Assembly (NCBI RefSeq): GCF_002980555.1 | Contig: NZ_PVBT01000007.1 | Span: 124,001-188,000 of the forward strand | Reading direction: 5' to 3' | Origin: Phyllobacterium myrsinacearum | GTDB taxonomy: Bacteria > Pseudomonadota > Alphaproteobacteria > Rhizobiales > Rhizobiaceae | DNA length: 64,000 bases | Shown: piece by piece, positions 55,092-64,000 of the stretch | How positions within the stretch are numbered: position 1 is the first letter of the stretch | Layout: each line of letters starts with the position of its first letter | Position numbers and translations under genes: made by a program | The notes under the pieces: model-generated | What the model saw: only the letters and a program-made list of their open reading frames with translations | What the model was told of the DNA's origin: nothing | The model's database searches: none

Positions 55092-55304
55092 TTACGCCTT
55101 CTTGACGAATTCCGTTTTCAGAACCAGGCCTTTGACCTGTTTGGTGTTGCACTCGACTTCACCCTCGCGGCCATTCAGGCGGATATTCTTGACGAGCGTA
55201 CCCCGCTTGATCGTCTCTGATGTTCCCTTGACTTTCAGGTCCTTGATCAAAGTGACGGAATCGCCATCCTGAAGCTCATTTCCATTGCTGTCGCGTACGT
55301 CCAC
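55092..55304 (-). CDS. PhnA-domain protein
   Basis: 70 residues: MDVRDSNGNELQDGDSVTLI, KDLKVKGTSETIKRGTLVKNI and VKGLVLKTEFVKKA match the C-terminal PhnA/YjdM domain; the N-terminal zinc ribbon of longer relatives is absent. Despite the name, no phosphonate role is proven. GTG start at 55302-55304 has GAGGA eight bases upstream; 54 further codons lie inside hslO's end region. Follows hslO by 22 bases. Confidence 0.87.
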   Translation of the reverse strand: MDVRDSNGNELQDGDSVTLIKDLKVKGTSETIKRGTLVKNIRLNGREGEVECNTKQVKGLVLKTEFVKKA

Positions 55305-55326
55305 AGGGCAATCCTCGTTTGGATAA

Positions 55327-56337
55327 TCAGTTCTTTGGCAGGAATTCCGCCGGGTCAAATTCGTAATGCGTCGAGCAGAACTCGCAGGTCACGCTGATCT
55401 TGCCATCTTCGATACTGTCCGTGATCTCTTCGGCGGTAAATCCGGAGAGGACACCTGCAATCTTGTCGCGCGAGCAGGAGCAATCGTCATTCACCGGCAC
55501 GGCGTCGAACACACGGACGCCGCGCTCATGGAACAAGCGGTACAGCAGCCTTTCGGCGCCCACCTGCGGATCGGTCAGTTCCGAACTCTCAATGGTCGCA
55601 ACCAGGGCTTTCACTTCAGCCCAATCGTCGTCCTCTTCAACATCGTCCTCATCCTCGTCGGCATCCGGCGCGTCACCCGCCGGCAGATCACGCTGGCGGA
55701 TACGCAGCTCGGATTCCGGCAGGAACTGCACGATCAGCCCTCCGGCACGCCACTGCTCGACGGGTTTGCCGTCCTCGCCGCGCTCTATGAGCTTGGCGAC
55801 GGACAGGCGGATGTCGGTTGGAATCTGCTCCGACTGACGGAAATAGGTCTTGGCGATTTCCTCCAGATTGGAACCGTCAAGTGCAACGATGCCCTGATAA
55901 CGCTGGGTGTATTCACCCTGATCAACTGTCAGGGCCAGCGTTCCCGTCCCCATCAATTGCTCCGGCGAAAGCCGGTGTGCGGCGATCGCCTCAGCCAGCC
56001 GGTCTTCGTCATAGCGGGCATAGGCGCGCACCGAATTCGGCGTGCGGAAATCAACCACCAGCATGTCAACCGGCCCGTCGGACTGCGACTGGAAAATGAA
56101 CTTGCCGTCGAATTTCAATGACGTTCCCAGGAGCACGGTCAGGACAATCGCTTCGGCCAGGAGCTTAGCAACCGGCTCCGGATAATCGTGCCGGCTGAGA
56201 ATATCGTCCAGTGTCGCCCCCAATTGCACGGCGCGCCCGCGTGCATCGAGTGCCTCGACTTGAAAAGGCACAACCGCATCATCTCCGGCGAAGACATATT
56301 CGTCGGAGCGCTTGGTGATGTCAGGCATATCAGACAC
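55327..56337 (-). CDS. hslO: Hsp33 redox-regulated chaperone
   Basis: 336 residues. Holdase chaperone activated by oxidation of four zinc-binding cysteines: C-x-C in DDCSCSRD and C-x2-C in CEFC near the C-terminus. An acidic insert ([15 protein letters not shown]) is notable. The GTG at 56335-56337 has AAGGAGG eight bases upstream, so I prefer it to the ATG three codons later. It overlaps the argF end, placing it in the argD-argF-hslO unit. Confidence 0.95.
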   Translation of the reverse strand: MSDMPDITKRSDEYVFAGDDAVVPFQVEALDARGRAVQLGATLDDILSRHDYPEPVAKLLAEAIVLTVLLGTSLKFDGKFIFQSQSDGPVDMLVVDFRTPNSVRAYARYDEDRLAEAIAAHRLSPEQLMGTGTLALTVDQGEYTQRYQGIVALDGSNLEEIAKTYFRQSEQIPTDIRLSVAKLIERGEDGKPVEQWRAGGLIVQFLPESELRIRQRDLPAGDAPDADEDEDDVEEDDDWAEVKALVATIESSELTDPQVGAERLLYRLFHERGVRVFDAVPVNDDCSCSRDKIAGVLSGFTAEEITDSIEDGKISVTCEFCSTHYEFDPAEFLPKN

Positions 56338-57268
56338 TCGGGCGACCTCCTTCGAGACACCAGGCTAGAATGGCTTTTTGCGCGTGCAACCGGTTTTCGG
56401 CTTCATCGAAGACAACGGAATGCGGCCCGTCAATAACCGAATCCGTGACCTCCTCGCCCCGGTGGGCAGGCAGGCAGTGCATGAACAGGGCATCGGGATG
56501 GGCGTGCCTGATCAGGGCGTCATTGACCTGATAGGGCATGAACACATTGTGACCGCGGGCCCGGCCTTCCTGCCCCATCGATACCCAGGTATCGGTGACG
56601 ATGCAGTCAACACCCTCGACAGCGGCGATCGGATCGGTCGTCAGCTTGACATTGCCGCCCGCGCTCCTGGCCCAGGCAAGATATTTGCTCTCGGGCTCGC
56701 TGCCTTCCGGCGTGGCAATATTCAGGTTGAAATCAAAGCGCGCCGCCGCCTCGACAAGGGAATGCAGCACATTGTTGCCATCGCCCGTCCAAGCGAATGT
56801 CTTGCCCTTGACCGGACCGCGATGCTCTTCGAAGGTCATGATGTCAGCCATGATCTGGCATGGATGCGTATCGTCCGTCAGGGCATTGATGACGGGAACC
56901 GTTGCATTCTCGGCCATTTCGATCAGCCGGTCGTGCGTCGTCGTGCGCATCATGATGATATCGACGTAACGCGAAAGCACCTTTGCCGTATCGGCGATGG
57001 TCTCGCTGCGGCCGAGCTGCATTTCGGAGCCGGTGAGCATGATGGTTTCGCCGCCCAGCTGGCGCATGCCGACGTCGAAGGACACGCGGGTCCGCGTCGA
57101 AGGTTTGTCGAAAATCATCGCAAGCACCTTGCCTGCAAACGGCTTTTCGATGTTGCCTGCCTTGAGCCGGTTCTTGCGCGCGCGCGCGTCATCGAGGATG
57201 GAACGCAACACACCGGGAGAAAGCGCCGAGATATCCGTGAAGTGACGGAGGTCCTGCTTGATTGTCAT
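56330..57268 (-). CDS. argF: Ornithine carbamoyltransferase
   Basis: 312 residues. Makes citrulline from ornithine and carbamoyl phosphate. STRTR at residues 57-61 binds carbamoyl phosphate; [28 protein letters not shown] and [13 protein letters not shown] are further signatures. Follows argD by 9 bases on the same strand. Confidence 0.97.
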   Translation of the reverse strand: MTIKQDLRHFTDISALSPGVLRSILDDARARKNRLKAGNIEKPFAGKVLAMIFDKPSTRTRVSFDVGMRQLGGETIMLTGSEMQLGRSETIADTAKVLSRYVDIIMMRTTTHDRLIEMAENATVPVINALTDDTHPCQIMADIMTFEEHRGPVKGKTFAWTGDGNNVLHSLVEAAARFDFNLNIATPEGSEPESKYLAWARSAGGNVKLTTDPIAAVEGVDCIVTDTWVSMGQEGRARGHNVFMPYQVNDALIRHAHPDALFMHCLPAHRGEEVTDSVIDGPHSVVFDEAENRLHAQKAILAWCLEGGRPSV

Positions 57269-57277
57269 GACAGTTCC

Positions 57278-58483
57278 CTACGCACTCTTCTGCCGGGCCG
57301 AGACCGACAGCCGTTCGGCGGCCGCTTCAATCCGGGAAAGGGCCTCGCGTGCCTCTTCTTCGGTCACAACCAAAGGGGGCAGCAACCGGATGACATTGTC
57401 ACCGGCGCCAACGGTCAGCAGATGTTCGTCACGCAGGGCCTGGACGAGCGCCGTATTGGGAACAACGCTCTTGATGCCCATCAACAGCCCGCGGCCGCGC
57501 ACCTCCGCAATCACGTCGGGATAGCGATCGGAGATCGAGGCAAGGCCCTGCTTCATGAAGAGGGCAACCTGCTGCACATGCTCGAAAAAGCCATCGGCGA
57601 GAATGACATCGAGCACAGCGTTGCCGACGGCCATGGCAAGCGGATTGCCGCCATAGGTCGTGCCGTGCACACCGGCGGTCATGCCCTTGGCTGCTTCGGC
57701 CGTTGCAAGACAAGCCCCCAGCGGGAAACCGCCGCCGATGCCTTTGGCAACAGCCATGATATCGGGTGTAATGCCCGACCATTCATATGCAAAGAACTTG
57801 CCCGTACGTCCGACACCCGACTGAACTTCGTCGAGGATCAGCAGCAGGCCGTTCTCGTCGCAAATCTTGCGCAGACGGCGCAGATCCTCGTCCGGAACGG
57901 GACGCACACCGCCCTCGCCCTGGATCGGTTCGATCAGGATGGCGGCGGTCTGCGGGCCAATGGCTGCCTTCAATGCCTTTTCGTCACCGAAGGGTACCTG
58001 GTCAAAGCCCGAGACTTTGGGGCCGAAGCCTTCGAGATACTTTTCCTGGCCACCGGCGGCGATCGTCGCCAGCGTCCGGCCATGGAAGGCACCTTCGAAT
58101 GTGATGATGTGAAACCGTTCCGGTTGACCGTTGACATAGTGATAGCGCCGCGCGGTCTTGATCGCGCATTCCAGCGCTTCCGCGCCGGAATTGGTGAAAA
58201 ATACCTTGTCGGCAAAGGTATTGTCCACAAGACGCTGGCCAAGGCGCTTCTGTCCCGGAATTTCATAAATATTGGACAGATGCCAGAGCTTCTCAGCCTG
58301 GGTCTTCAGGGTCTCGACGAGATGCGGATGCGAATAACCCAGCGAATTGACGGCAATGCCGGCAGCGAAATCGAGATAGCGTTCACCGTTCTCGGTCGTC
58401 AGCCAAACACCTTCTCCTCGCTCAAAGCGCAGATCCGCACGAGCAAAAGTGTCGTATAGCGGTTGCGCGTTTGCGTCCGTCAT
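57278..58483 (-). CDS. argD: Acetylornithine aminotransferase
   Basis: 401 residues, PLP enzyme of arginine synthesis. [50 protein letters not shown] and the PLP lysine in [14 protein letters not shown]. Start at ATG 58481-58483 ([13 protein letters not shown]); GGAGG lies 12 bases upstream. First gene of the argD-argF-hslO operon. Confidence 0.96.
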   Translation of the reverse strand: MTDANAQPLYDTFARADLRFERGEGVWLTTENGERYLDFAAGIAVNSLGYSHPHLVETLKTQAEKLWHLSNIYEIPGQKRLGQRLVDNTFADKVFFTNSGAEALECAIKTARRYHYVNGQPERFHIITFEGAFHGRTLATIAAGGQEKYLEGFGPKVSGFDQVPFGDEKALKAAIGPQTAAILIEPIQGEGGVRPVPDEDLRRLRKICDENGLLLILDEVQSGVGRTGKFFAYEWSGITPDIMAVAKGIGGGFPLGACLATAEAAKGMTAGVHGTTYGGNPLAMAVGNAVLDVILADGFFEHVQQVALFMKQGLASISDRYPDVIAEVRGRGLLMGIKSVVPNTALVQALRDEHLLTVGAGDNVIRLLPPLVVTEEEAREALSRIEAAAERLSVSARQKSA

Positions 58484-58553
58484 GTCGTTTCGGGCCTCCA
58501 ATACCCTGTTTTGATCTGCTGTTTGCTAAGAAGAAACCGGCAGCGATGAAATC

Positions 58554-58576
58554 AAAAAGCCGCCCACAAGGGCGGC
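58554..58576 (-). terminator. Terminator-like hairpin upstream of argD
   Basis: Minus strand GCCGCCC, loop TTGT, GGGCGGC, then TTTTT. Lies 70 bases before the argD start and just downstream of a good -35/-10 pair. Confidence 0.75.
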
Positions 58577-58587
58577 CTGACGCTGGT

Positions 58588-58616
58588 AATATCATCATTC
58601 AATCCGCAATTGTCAA
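58588..58616 (-). promoter_or_regulatory. Candidate argD promoter
   Basis: TTGACA and GATATT on the minus strand with a 17-bp spacer; start expected near 58581. Confidence 0.55.
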
Positions 58617-58966
58617 ATGAACACTTCAAAAACATATGCGCCGTCTTGCGCCAGCGCCAAGCGGCCTTTCCCTAAGGTTTTCAAATCTGTAGCCACGCGG
58701 CCATACGAAAAGCGACGGGATTTGCAGGAAATGTCATTTCTGTCACGTTTTCATGCGCAAGTTGGGGAAAACCCAAAAAAGCAAGCCGCTTGCCATGCCC
58801 GACTCTTGTCACAGAGTCATCGCATATTGTAGCTTGAGAAACGGAATAGCTAGATTTCGTGCGGCGGACCTCGTCACCTGGATAGATATAGTATCTGCGA
58901 TCTGGAGCAATCCAGATGTGAGGGAAGGATTCAGCCTAGAGTCCGCACAATACGGAGCCAAGGAAG

Positions 58967-59494
58967 ATGAACTGGACAGATGAGCGCGTAGAACAGCTGA
59001 AGAAGCTTTGGGCCGAAGGTCTGAGCGCAAGCCAGATCGCAGCACAGCTGGGCGGCGTCAGCCGCAATGCCGTCATCGGGAAGGTGCACCGCCTGAAACT
59101 GTCAGGCCGCGGCAAGACCACATCGACCCAGACGCGCAGCAAGAAAGTCAACACGACCGCTTCAGCTGGACATCGCAGCAGCGTCAGCACGTCCGCGCAG
59201 ATGACGAGCCGCGTTGTGACCAAGAGCGTTGGCGCAACGGCGTTGCAGCAGGAATATTTCGTTGACACGGTGACGCAGACCGTAATGAAGCCCTCGACGG
59301 ATGTCGTGGTGCCGATCTCGCGGCGTCTCGAACTCGTGCAGCTCAGCGAGCGCACCTGCAAATGGCCGATGGGCGACCCGCTGCAGCCTGATTTTCACTT
59401 CTGCGGAAATGATGTCGGCGAAGGCGGTCCATACTGCACCTATCATGCCCGCCTGGCCTATCAGCCGGCATCCGATCGCCGCCGCGTTCGGTAA
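58967..59494 (+). CDS. gcrA: Cell cycle regulator GcrA
   Basis: 175 residues. The N-terminal HTH (MNWTDERVEQLKKLWAEGL, then SRNAVIGKVHRLKLSGRG) and the C-terminal sigma70-interacting part with three Cys and a His (ERTCKWPMGDP, FHFCGN, GPYCTYH) match GcrA. In alphaproteobacteria it works with sigma70 at GANTC-methylated promoters. Four GANTC sites lie within 166 bases upstream, so the gene itself may respond to CcrM methylation. A strong terminator follows. Confidence 0.96.
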   Translation: MNWTDERVEQLKKLWAEGLSASQIAAQLGGVSRNAVIGKVHRLKLSGRGKTTSTQTRSKKVNTTASAGHRSSVSTSAQMTSRVVTKSVGATALQQEYFVDTVTQTVMKPSTDVVVPISRRLELVQLSERTCKWPMGDPLQPDFHFCGNDVGEGGPYCTYHARLAYQPASDRRRVR

Positions 59495-59517
59495 TCGGCA
59501 AGACACGGAATGCAAGG

Positions 59518-59542
59518 AAAGGCGCCCTCAGGCGCCTTTTTT
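59518..59542 (+). terminator. gcrA terminator
   Basis: GGCGCC-CTCA-GGCGCC followed by six T, with AAA on the 5' side; may also serve the convergent phoR-like gene. Confidence 0.9.
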
Positions 59543-59549
59543 ATTGGCA

Positions 59550-60827
59550 TCAAGCCTTGGCTTTCTGCGGACCGAAGGCCACCGTGAACGATGAGCCTTC
59601 GCCGACGCGCGAGCGCACCACGAGCCGGGCCCGGTGCCGCGTCAGGATGTGCTTGACGATTGCCAGACCCAGGCCCGTGCCCTTCTGAGCCCGGCTGGTC
59701 TCGATATTGACGCGGTAAAAACGCTCGGTCAGCCGCGGGATATGTTCCTCCGGTATGCCCGGACCGAAATCCTGAACGGTGGCCTTGATCCCCTCGCCAT
59801 TGTTCTTGAGCTCGACAACCACCTTCTTGCCGGACTGGCCGTATTTGCAGGCATTTTCCAGAAGATTCTGGAAGACCTGCGTCAGTTCATCCCGGTCGCC
59901 GAGGACCATGACCGGTCCCGGATCGATATGACGTTCAATTTCAATGTCGAGATGGGTGGCGAGCGGGCGGAGAGTATCCACCACATGATTGAGAACGGTT
60001 GTCAGGTCCACCTGATCCTTCACCGCAATATGGGCTTTCATTTCGATGCGCGACAGGGAGAGAAGATCATCGATGAGCCGCGCCATGCGCTCAGCCTGCT
60101 TCTGCATGATCTCCAGAAAATTGTCGCGGGCAACGGCGTCGTTGCGCGCAGGGCCGCGCAACGTTTCAATGAAACCGCTGAGTGAGGCCAGCGGCGTGCG
60201 CAGTTCATGGCTGGCATTGGCGATGAAGTCCGAACGCATGCGCTCCAGGCGGTGCGCCTCGGTCAGATCGCGGAACGACAGGAGGTACTGGCGGTCGGAA
60301 CCGCCCTGATCCAGACGCAGCACGGTGGCACGATACCAGCGTTCAACCGGAACGCGTTCGGAATAATCGATCGATCCCGCCTGTGCATCCGACATGACCG
60401 ACTGGACCAGCGTCTGCATCTCCGGTGCGCGGAAATGCAAAAGCAGTGTGCCGCCGCGCGCCAGAGGCCCGAATGCGCCGTTGGCGGCCGGATTGACGTA
60501 AAGAATTGTCCCTTCATGATCAAAGATGATCAGGGGATCCGGCAATTGCGCCGCAAGCTGTTGGCCGGACAGGCGGAAGATCGCCGGATCGCTGACCGGC
60601 AGCGCAGGATTGGTGTCATCAATGCGCGGAATGCTTGCCGACAGGGCGACCACCCCCAGAAGCAGCAGCATCAGAATGGCAAAACTCAGCCACCAGGACG
60701 CGCCTGAATTCAGAACGAGCGCGGTGAGAAAGGCAGCGGCACCGAGAATATAGCGTGCACGGATGATCCGCTGCATCGCCCTTTGCCGCAACCCGCGGCT
60801 CTCCCGCCCCGAACCGAATATGCTCAT
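59550..60827 (-). CDS. phoR: PhoR-like sensor histidine kinase
   Basis: 425 residues from the ATG at 60825-60827 (AGGGAG upstream). Two close membrane segments ([18 protein letters not shown] and [17 protein letters not shown]), a PAS domain ([18 protein letters not shown]), HisKA with [14 protein letters not shown], and HATPase with [29 protein letters not shown]. Typical of the phosphate-starvation kinase PhoR. No pstSCAB, phoU or phoB gene is adjacent; ppk2 is divergent. Best assignment PhoR, medium certainty. Confidence 0.82.
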   Translation of the reverse strand: MSIFGSGRESRGLRQRAMQRIIRARYILGAAAFLTALVLNSGASWWLSFAILMLLLLGVVALSASIPRIDDTNPALPVSDPAIFRLSGQQLAAQLPDPLIIFDHEGTILYVNPAANGAFGPLARGGTLLLHFRAPEMQTLVQSVMSDAQAGSIDYSERVPVERWYRATVLRLDQGGSDRQYLLSFRDLTEAHRLERMRSDFIANASHELRTPLASLSGFIETLRGPARNDAVARDNFLEIMQKQAERMARLIDDLLSLSRIEMKAHIAVKDQVDLTTVLNHVVDTLRPLATHLDIEIERHIDPGPVMVLGDRDELTQVFQNLLENACKYGQSGKKVVVELKNNGEGIKATVQDFGPGIPEEHIPRLTERFYRVNIETSRAQKGTGLGLAIVKHILTRHRARLVVRSRVGEGSSFTVAFGPQKAKA

Positions 60828-60923
60828 GCGTTCAACTCCCTGCCCTGCCATGCTTGTCATCGACACTGGACGCCACAACGCTGTCCCAATAACATGGCTT
60901 CATGTCAATTGAGGGAGACTGTC

Positions 60924-61832
60924 TTGGCCAAAAAATCGAAAGAGAAATCCGACCAGCCGTCTGTCGGTAAGACAACGCTTAAACTCAAGATCGATGGGAA
61001 GAAGCGGAGTTTCAACATCGACGATGCGAAACTGCCGGACTGGATTGACGACGGCGCCCTTGCGTCAGGCGATTTTCCCTACACAGACAAAATGAACAGG
61101 GACGAATACGAAAAAACACTCGAGCAGCTGCAGATCGAACTGGTCAAAATGCAGAGCTGGCTGCAGGAAACGGGCGGCCGCGTGATATCGGTTTTCGAAG
61201 GGCGCGATGCGGCCGGCAAGGGCGGCACCATCTTCACACTGCGCCAGTACATGAACCCCCGCAATGCGCGCAACGTTGCCCTGCCCAAACCCACGGAAAC
61301 CGAAAGCGGGCAATGGTATTTTCAGCGCTACGTTTCGCACTTTCCGACAAAGGGCGAATTCGTCACGTTTGACCGCTCCTGGTACAATCGCGGCGGTGTG
61401 GAACCCGTCATGGGTTTCTGTACGCCGGAACAGCACGAATCCTTCCTGGAGGAGACGCCCGGCTTCGAACGCATGATCGTCGCCGATGGCATTTTCTTCT
61501 TCAAATTCTGGCTCAATATCGGCCAGATCATGCAGTTGAAACGTTTTCACGACCGTCGCCATAGCCCGTTGAAGAACTGGAAGTTCTCGCCGATGGATAT
61601 TGCAGGTGCTGAAAAGTGGGACGACTATACCGACGCCCGGAACGAGATGATGGCCCGAACCCATACGGCCCATGCCCCGTGGACGGTGGTGCGCTCCAAT
61701 GACAAGCGCCGTGCCCGCATCGCCGTTATCCGCCGGGTTTTGTTGAGCTTGCCCTACAAGGACCGGGATGTCGGGGTGATCGGCAATGAAGACGCTCTGA
61801 TCATTGGTTCCGGTCCGGGGTTTCTTGAGTAG
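60924..61832 (+). CDS. ppk2: Polyphosphate kinase 2
   Basis: 302 residues, class I PPK2, using polyphosphate to phosphorylate nucleoside diphosphates. Walker A in [14 protein letters not shown], the Asp/Arg motif [17 protein letters not shown], and [19 protein letters not shown] choose the TTG at 60924, because GAGGGAG stands six to seven bases upstream; an in-frame ATG ten codons earlier has no ribosome site. Divergent from phoR, consistent with a phosphate theme. The last 32 bases overlap the convergent glycosyltransferase gene. Confidence 0.93.
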   Translation: MAKKSKEKSDQPSVGKTTLKLKIDGKKRSFNIDDAKLPDWIDDGALASGDFPYTDKMNRDEYEKTLEQLQIELVKMQSWLQETGGRVISVFEGRDAAGKGGTIFTLRQYMNPRNARNVALPKPTETESGQWYFQRYVSHFPTKGEFVTFDRSWYNRGGVEPVMGFCTPEQHESFLEETPGFERMIVADGIFFFKFWLNIGQIMQLKRFHDRRHSPLKNWKFSPMDIAGAEKWDDYTDARNEMMARTHTAHAPWTVVRSNDKRRARIAVIRRVLLSLPYKDRDVGVIGNEDALIIGSGPGFLE

Positions 61833-63645
61833 ATCGCGCTGGCCGGTGCGGCGTCTTTTCCCATAGGAAAGGCCGCGTGTTCAATTGTCCCAAAGCGCGC
61901 CATGCCGCCAGGGACATGAGCAGCCAGTAGAGCGGTATCCACGGCAGGATTCTGCCGGGCATCGTTGCGCCCGCCAGCGCGCGCTGCCCCAGCCTGTGGA
62001 ACGACAGATATCCCATCACAATGTTGATGAGGTCGATGCAGAGAATATCCTGATGCCGGGCAAAGACATCGCTGCCGGATAGCCAGCAGAAGCTGACCGA
62101 GAGCATAAACAGCAGCGTGAGCGGATAAAGCAGGGATGAAACGATCATCCCTGCGGCGAGAAGCTGATAGACGATGAAGCGCCGGAAACCCAACTGCGCG
62201 AGAACGGTGAACGGCTTACGCATCTGCACCAGCCACGTCTGTATCCAGCCCTTGAACCAGCGTGTTCTCTGGCGAAACCAGACACCGGCTTCAGCCGGCG
62301 CATCTTCGAGGGTCGCCCGGGCAATCATGTCGGCCCGATATCCCAGGCGGGCCAGACGGGTCCCAAGCTCCGCATCCTCCGTTACGTTGTGCGGATCCCA
62401 GCCTCCGATGGCAATCAGGCAATCGTAACGAAAATGGTTGGAACTGCCGCCAAGGGGCAATACCAGCCCGCGATGCGCAAGCCAGGGTAGGAAGCTCTGG
62501 AAATGTGCCGCATATTCGAAGGCAAACATACGGGCAACGAGACTTTCATGGGCATTGGCGATCTTCAACGGGGCCTGGAGACAGCCGAGCTTTTCATCGG
62601 CTCGCTGGAAGTGTTGAAAGGCTTCCAGCAACTGGTCTGGGTGCGGGCGATCCTCGGCATCGTACACCACGACAAACGCCCCCTTCGACAGCAGCAGCCC
62701 ATAATTGAGCGCCTTTGGCTTCGTCCGCGGGCCATATCCGGCGATGGGAATGATGTCGAAAGACTGAGGCAGAACCTGACACCTTAATGCGGTGAGTGTC
62801 GCCGCGTCATCCGCTTCGCAGAGAAAGAGGACCTGGAGCTTTGATCGCGGCCAGTTGAGCGCCAGCATGGCTTTGACAAGCTGCGGAACAACGTCTGCTT
62901 CCTGATACAGCGCAATCATGACCGTATAGACCGGCAGTTCTGCAGGACTTATCGCCGGCAAAGGCGGCGGATCGTCACCGCTCGCACGTTTGCATGCCAC
63001 CAGGCGCAGCAGGACGCAGGCAAGAAAGAACAGCGAGAAAAAGACATGCAGCCCCCTCCAGCCGAGCTGCTGCTTTTCAAGGGCATCCAAAAGAAGACAG
63101 GTTATCAGCATGCCGATCAGAATGCCCTGCTGACCCGTCAGGACCGTTTTCGCCGAGTATTCGCAGCGGAAATCTTCGATCATCCGCGCAGCCTTGTCGG
63201 CGAGCAGCTCCTGGTGCCCGATCCTTAGAAGGTCACGCACCCCGGAAGGCGTGGTCACTCTCAATCGGGCAGCCACATCCTTGCGGCCCGACAGACGGCG
63301 TTTGACAAAGGCGATATCCTCAATTGTCGGCGCAATATAAATCAGCGCGTTGCTGTCGGGGGTGAGTGTCGTCGCAATGCGCGCATGCGGGAGAACCGTG
63401 ATGTCAGGCCCCGATCGCAGAAAAATGCCCGTCGTTTGCGGTGCGTATTCAAAAACCACACCGGCCACATCGGCAATACACTGCCCGATCACCGCATCTT
63501 CACCCCGCGCACTGGCATAGAGCTCGTCAATGAAGGACGTCTTGCCGGCGATTGAATCGCCGAAAGCACGCAGGATCAGGATTTTTGCCAGTCCGGCGCG
63601 GTAAAGACGCGCCGCCAGCGCCACTTCAATATCGCGGTCGCGCAT
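61801..63645 (-). CDS. Membrane-bound family 2 glycosyltransferase, cellulose-synthase-like
   Basis: 614 residues. N-terminal ~160 residues form a soluble domain, possibly related to the MshEN/GspE-N fold (tentative). Then two membrane segments ([34 protein letters not shown]), the GT2 catalytic domain with [30 protein letters not shown] (D,D), [14 protein letters not shown] and [11 protein letters not shown] (Q-x-x-RW), and several C-terminal membrane segments. A processive polysaccharide synthase is likely; product unknown. Overlaps ppk2 tail to tail by 32 bases. Confidence 0.9.
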   Translation of the reverse strand: MRDRDIEVALAARLYRAGLAKILILRAFGDSIAGKTSFIDELYASARGEDAVIGQCIADVAGVVFEYAPQTTGIFLRSGPDITVLPHARIATTLTPDSNALIYIAPTIEDIAFVKRRLSGRKDVAARLRVTTPSGVRDLLRIGHQELLADKAARMIEDFRCEYSAKTVLTGQQGILIGMLITCLLLDALEKQQLGWRGLHVFFSLFFLACVLLRLVACKRASGDDPPPLPAISPAELPVYTVMIALYQEADVVPQLVKAMLALNWPRSKLQVLFLCEADDAATLTALRCQVLPQSFDIIPIAGYGPRTKPKALNYGLLLSKGAFVVVYDAEDRPHPDQLLEAFQHFQRADEKLGCLQAPLKIANAHESLVARMFAFEYAAHFQSFLPWLAHRGLVLPLGGSSNHFRYDCLIAIGGWDPHNVTEDAELGTRLARLGYRADMIARATLEDAPAEAGVWFRQRTRWFKGWIQTWLVQMRKPFTVLAQLGFRRFIVYQLLAAGMIVSSLLYPLTLLFMLSVSFCWLSGSDVFARHQDILCIDLINIVMGYLSFHRLGQRALAGATMPGRILPWIPLYWLLMSLAAWRALGQLNTRPFLWEKTPHRPARSTQETPDRNQ

Positions 63646-64000
63646 TTATCCTCTGCTTCGCGCCGGATCTTTGAGTGTATCGACAGTTAACGTGAATATT
63701 CCCGGCGGAGGCGGCACAAGCAACATGAACTCAACCCACAATTCAAAATTGAAAATGAAATTTGGAACAATTCGCAGTGTGATACGTGAAGACCGATATT
63801 GTTAGGCCCATTCATATGAATGGCAATTCTTCATAAGTCGCAGAAGGCGTGCTTTTCAGCCTGCGGGTGGCGCGACGGGGCGCAGGACAACCATCGACCT
63901 GTCATGTCGGGAGCGCCCATGCTACTCTTCGGGCAAATCACATGGGTTTCTCAAATCGAATGCATATCCGGACAATCGCTTTTTGCACTGCAGGTTTCCT
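63646..64000. other. Right-edge gap, possible gene start
   Basis: 355 bases. Contains the palindrome CCATTCATATGAATGG at 63808-63823. Two plus-strand frames open near 63919 and 63941 run off the window; the latter, with MHIRTIAFCTAGF, could be a signal peptide, but too little is visible to call a gene. Confidence 0.35.

Larger units (their letters stand above)
58484..58966. other. Divergent promoter region of argD and gcrA
   Basis: 483 bases. Minus strand: TTGACA (58611-58616) and GATATT (58588-58593), 17-bp spacer, then an intrinsic terminator at 58554-58576. Plus strand near gcrA: four GANTC sites at 58801, 58814, 58928 and 58939. Otherwise no gene or RNA recognised. Confidence 0.55.

Noticed and set aside
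56378-58459. 693-codon plus-strand open frame opposite argF and argD
   Set aside because: Spans two convincing minus-strand genes and the junction between them; a GC-driven shadow.
60840-60880. Pho box upstream of ppk2/phoR
   Set aside because: TGCCAT and TGTCAT are present but spaced 9 bp, not the 11-bp repeat of PhoB sites.
1-64000. CRISPR arrays, insertion sequences, prophage or integrase genes
   Set aside because: No regularly spaced repeats, transposase or integrase motifs were found; gene content looks like stable chromosome.

Overview
The window looks like a chromosomal segment of a GC-rich alphaproteobacterium of the order Hyphomicrobiales (Rhizobiales), probably close to the Phyllobacteriaceae/Brucellaceae. 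Lineage markers read from the sequence are gcrA with GANTC sites upstream, an ALAS-type hemA, a SAM-II riboswitch before metZ, the UPF0262 and DUF2948 genes beside hisD and murA, a two-domain dCTP deaminase, small DUF1127, DUF982 and DUF6460 proteins, and an sRNA with three CCTCC-type loops. I see no insertion sequence, integrase, prophage, CRISPR array or rRNA. The three tRNA genes are Phe(GAA), Thr(GGT) and Gly(CCC). I do not name a species.

Layout. 1-4.2 kb: 3' part lost folD, an orphan sarcosine oxidase beta subunit and a Wzz/GumC-like polysaccharide co-polymerase. 4.4-10.9 kb: proC and a complete urease set (ureD-A-B, then ureC-E-F-G), split in two by a small exported-protein gene on the opposite strand. 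10.9-18.1 kb: accessory metabolism and small proteins (LLM flavin oxidoreductase, exported and lipoprotein genes, glycerate kinase, amidase, MipA/OmpV porin). Between them lie a three-hairpin sRNA and a 47-residue DUF1127 gene, each preceded by the same tandem 12-bp box with 22-bp periodicity. 18.3-25.6 kb: tRNA-Phe, a Gfo/Idh oxidoreductase, the minus-strand housekeeping operon murA-DUF2948-hisD-UPF0262-LMW phosphatase-infA-maf-yacG, and tRNA-Thr.

25.7-35.2 kb: glycan genes (GT2, polysaccharide deacetylase), a LysR/azoreductase divergon, galE, hemA, an AbrB-type membrane protein with an aminotransferase, and mscL. 35.4-39.6 kb: a 1156-residue transporter-like hybrid histidine kinase convergent with a NarL-type response regulator. 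39.8-48.5 kb: proline iminopeptidase, a VOC protein, DUF952-pyrD, ddl, a MATE pump and a run of small exported or membrane proteins. 48.9-52.7 kb: the Mn exporter gene mntP, a MarR/haloalkane dehalogenase divergon, tRNA-Gly and dcd. 52.8-58.5 kb: SAM-II-metZ, apaG, a PhnA-like protein and the argD-argF-hslO operon. 58.9-63.6 kb: gcrA, a PhoR-like kinase without pst/phoB neighbours, ppk2 and a membrane glycosyltransferase whose gene overlaps the 3' end of ppk2.

The most interesting signal is the shared tandem operator in front of the anti-Shine-Dalgarno sRNA and the DUF1127 gene. It suggests that one activator, plausibly of the LysR type, drives both a post-transcriptional regulator and a small RNA-associated protein. 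Next are the SAM-II expression platform, whose two hairpins exclude each other, and the terminator hairpin almost at the predicted start of the arg transcript.
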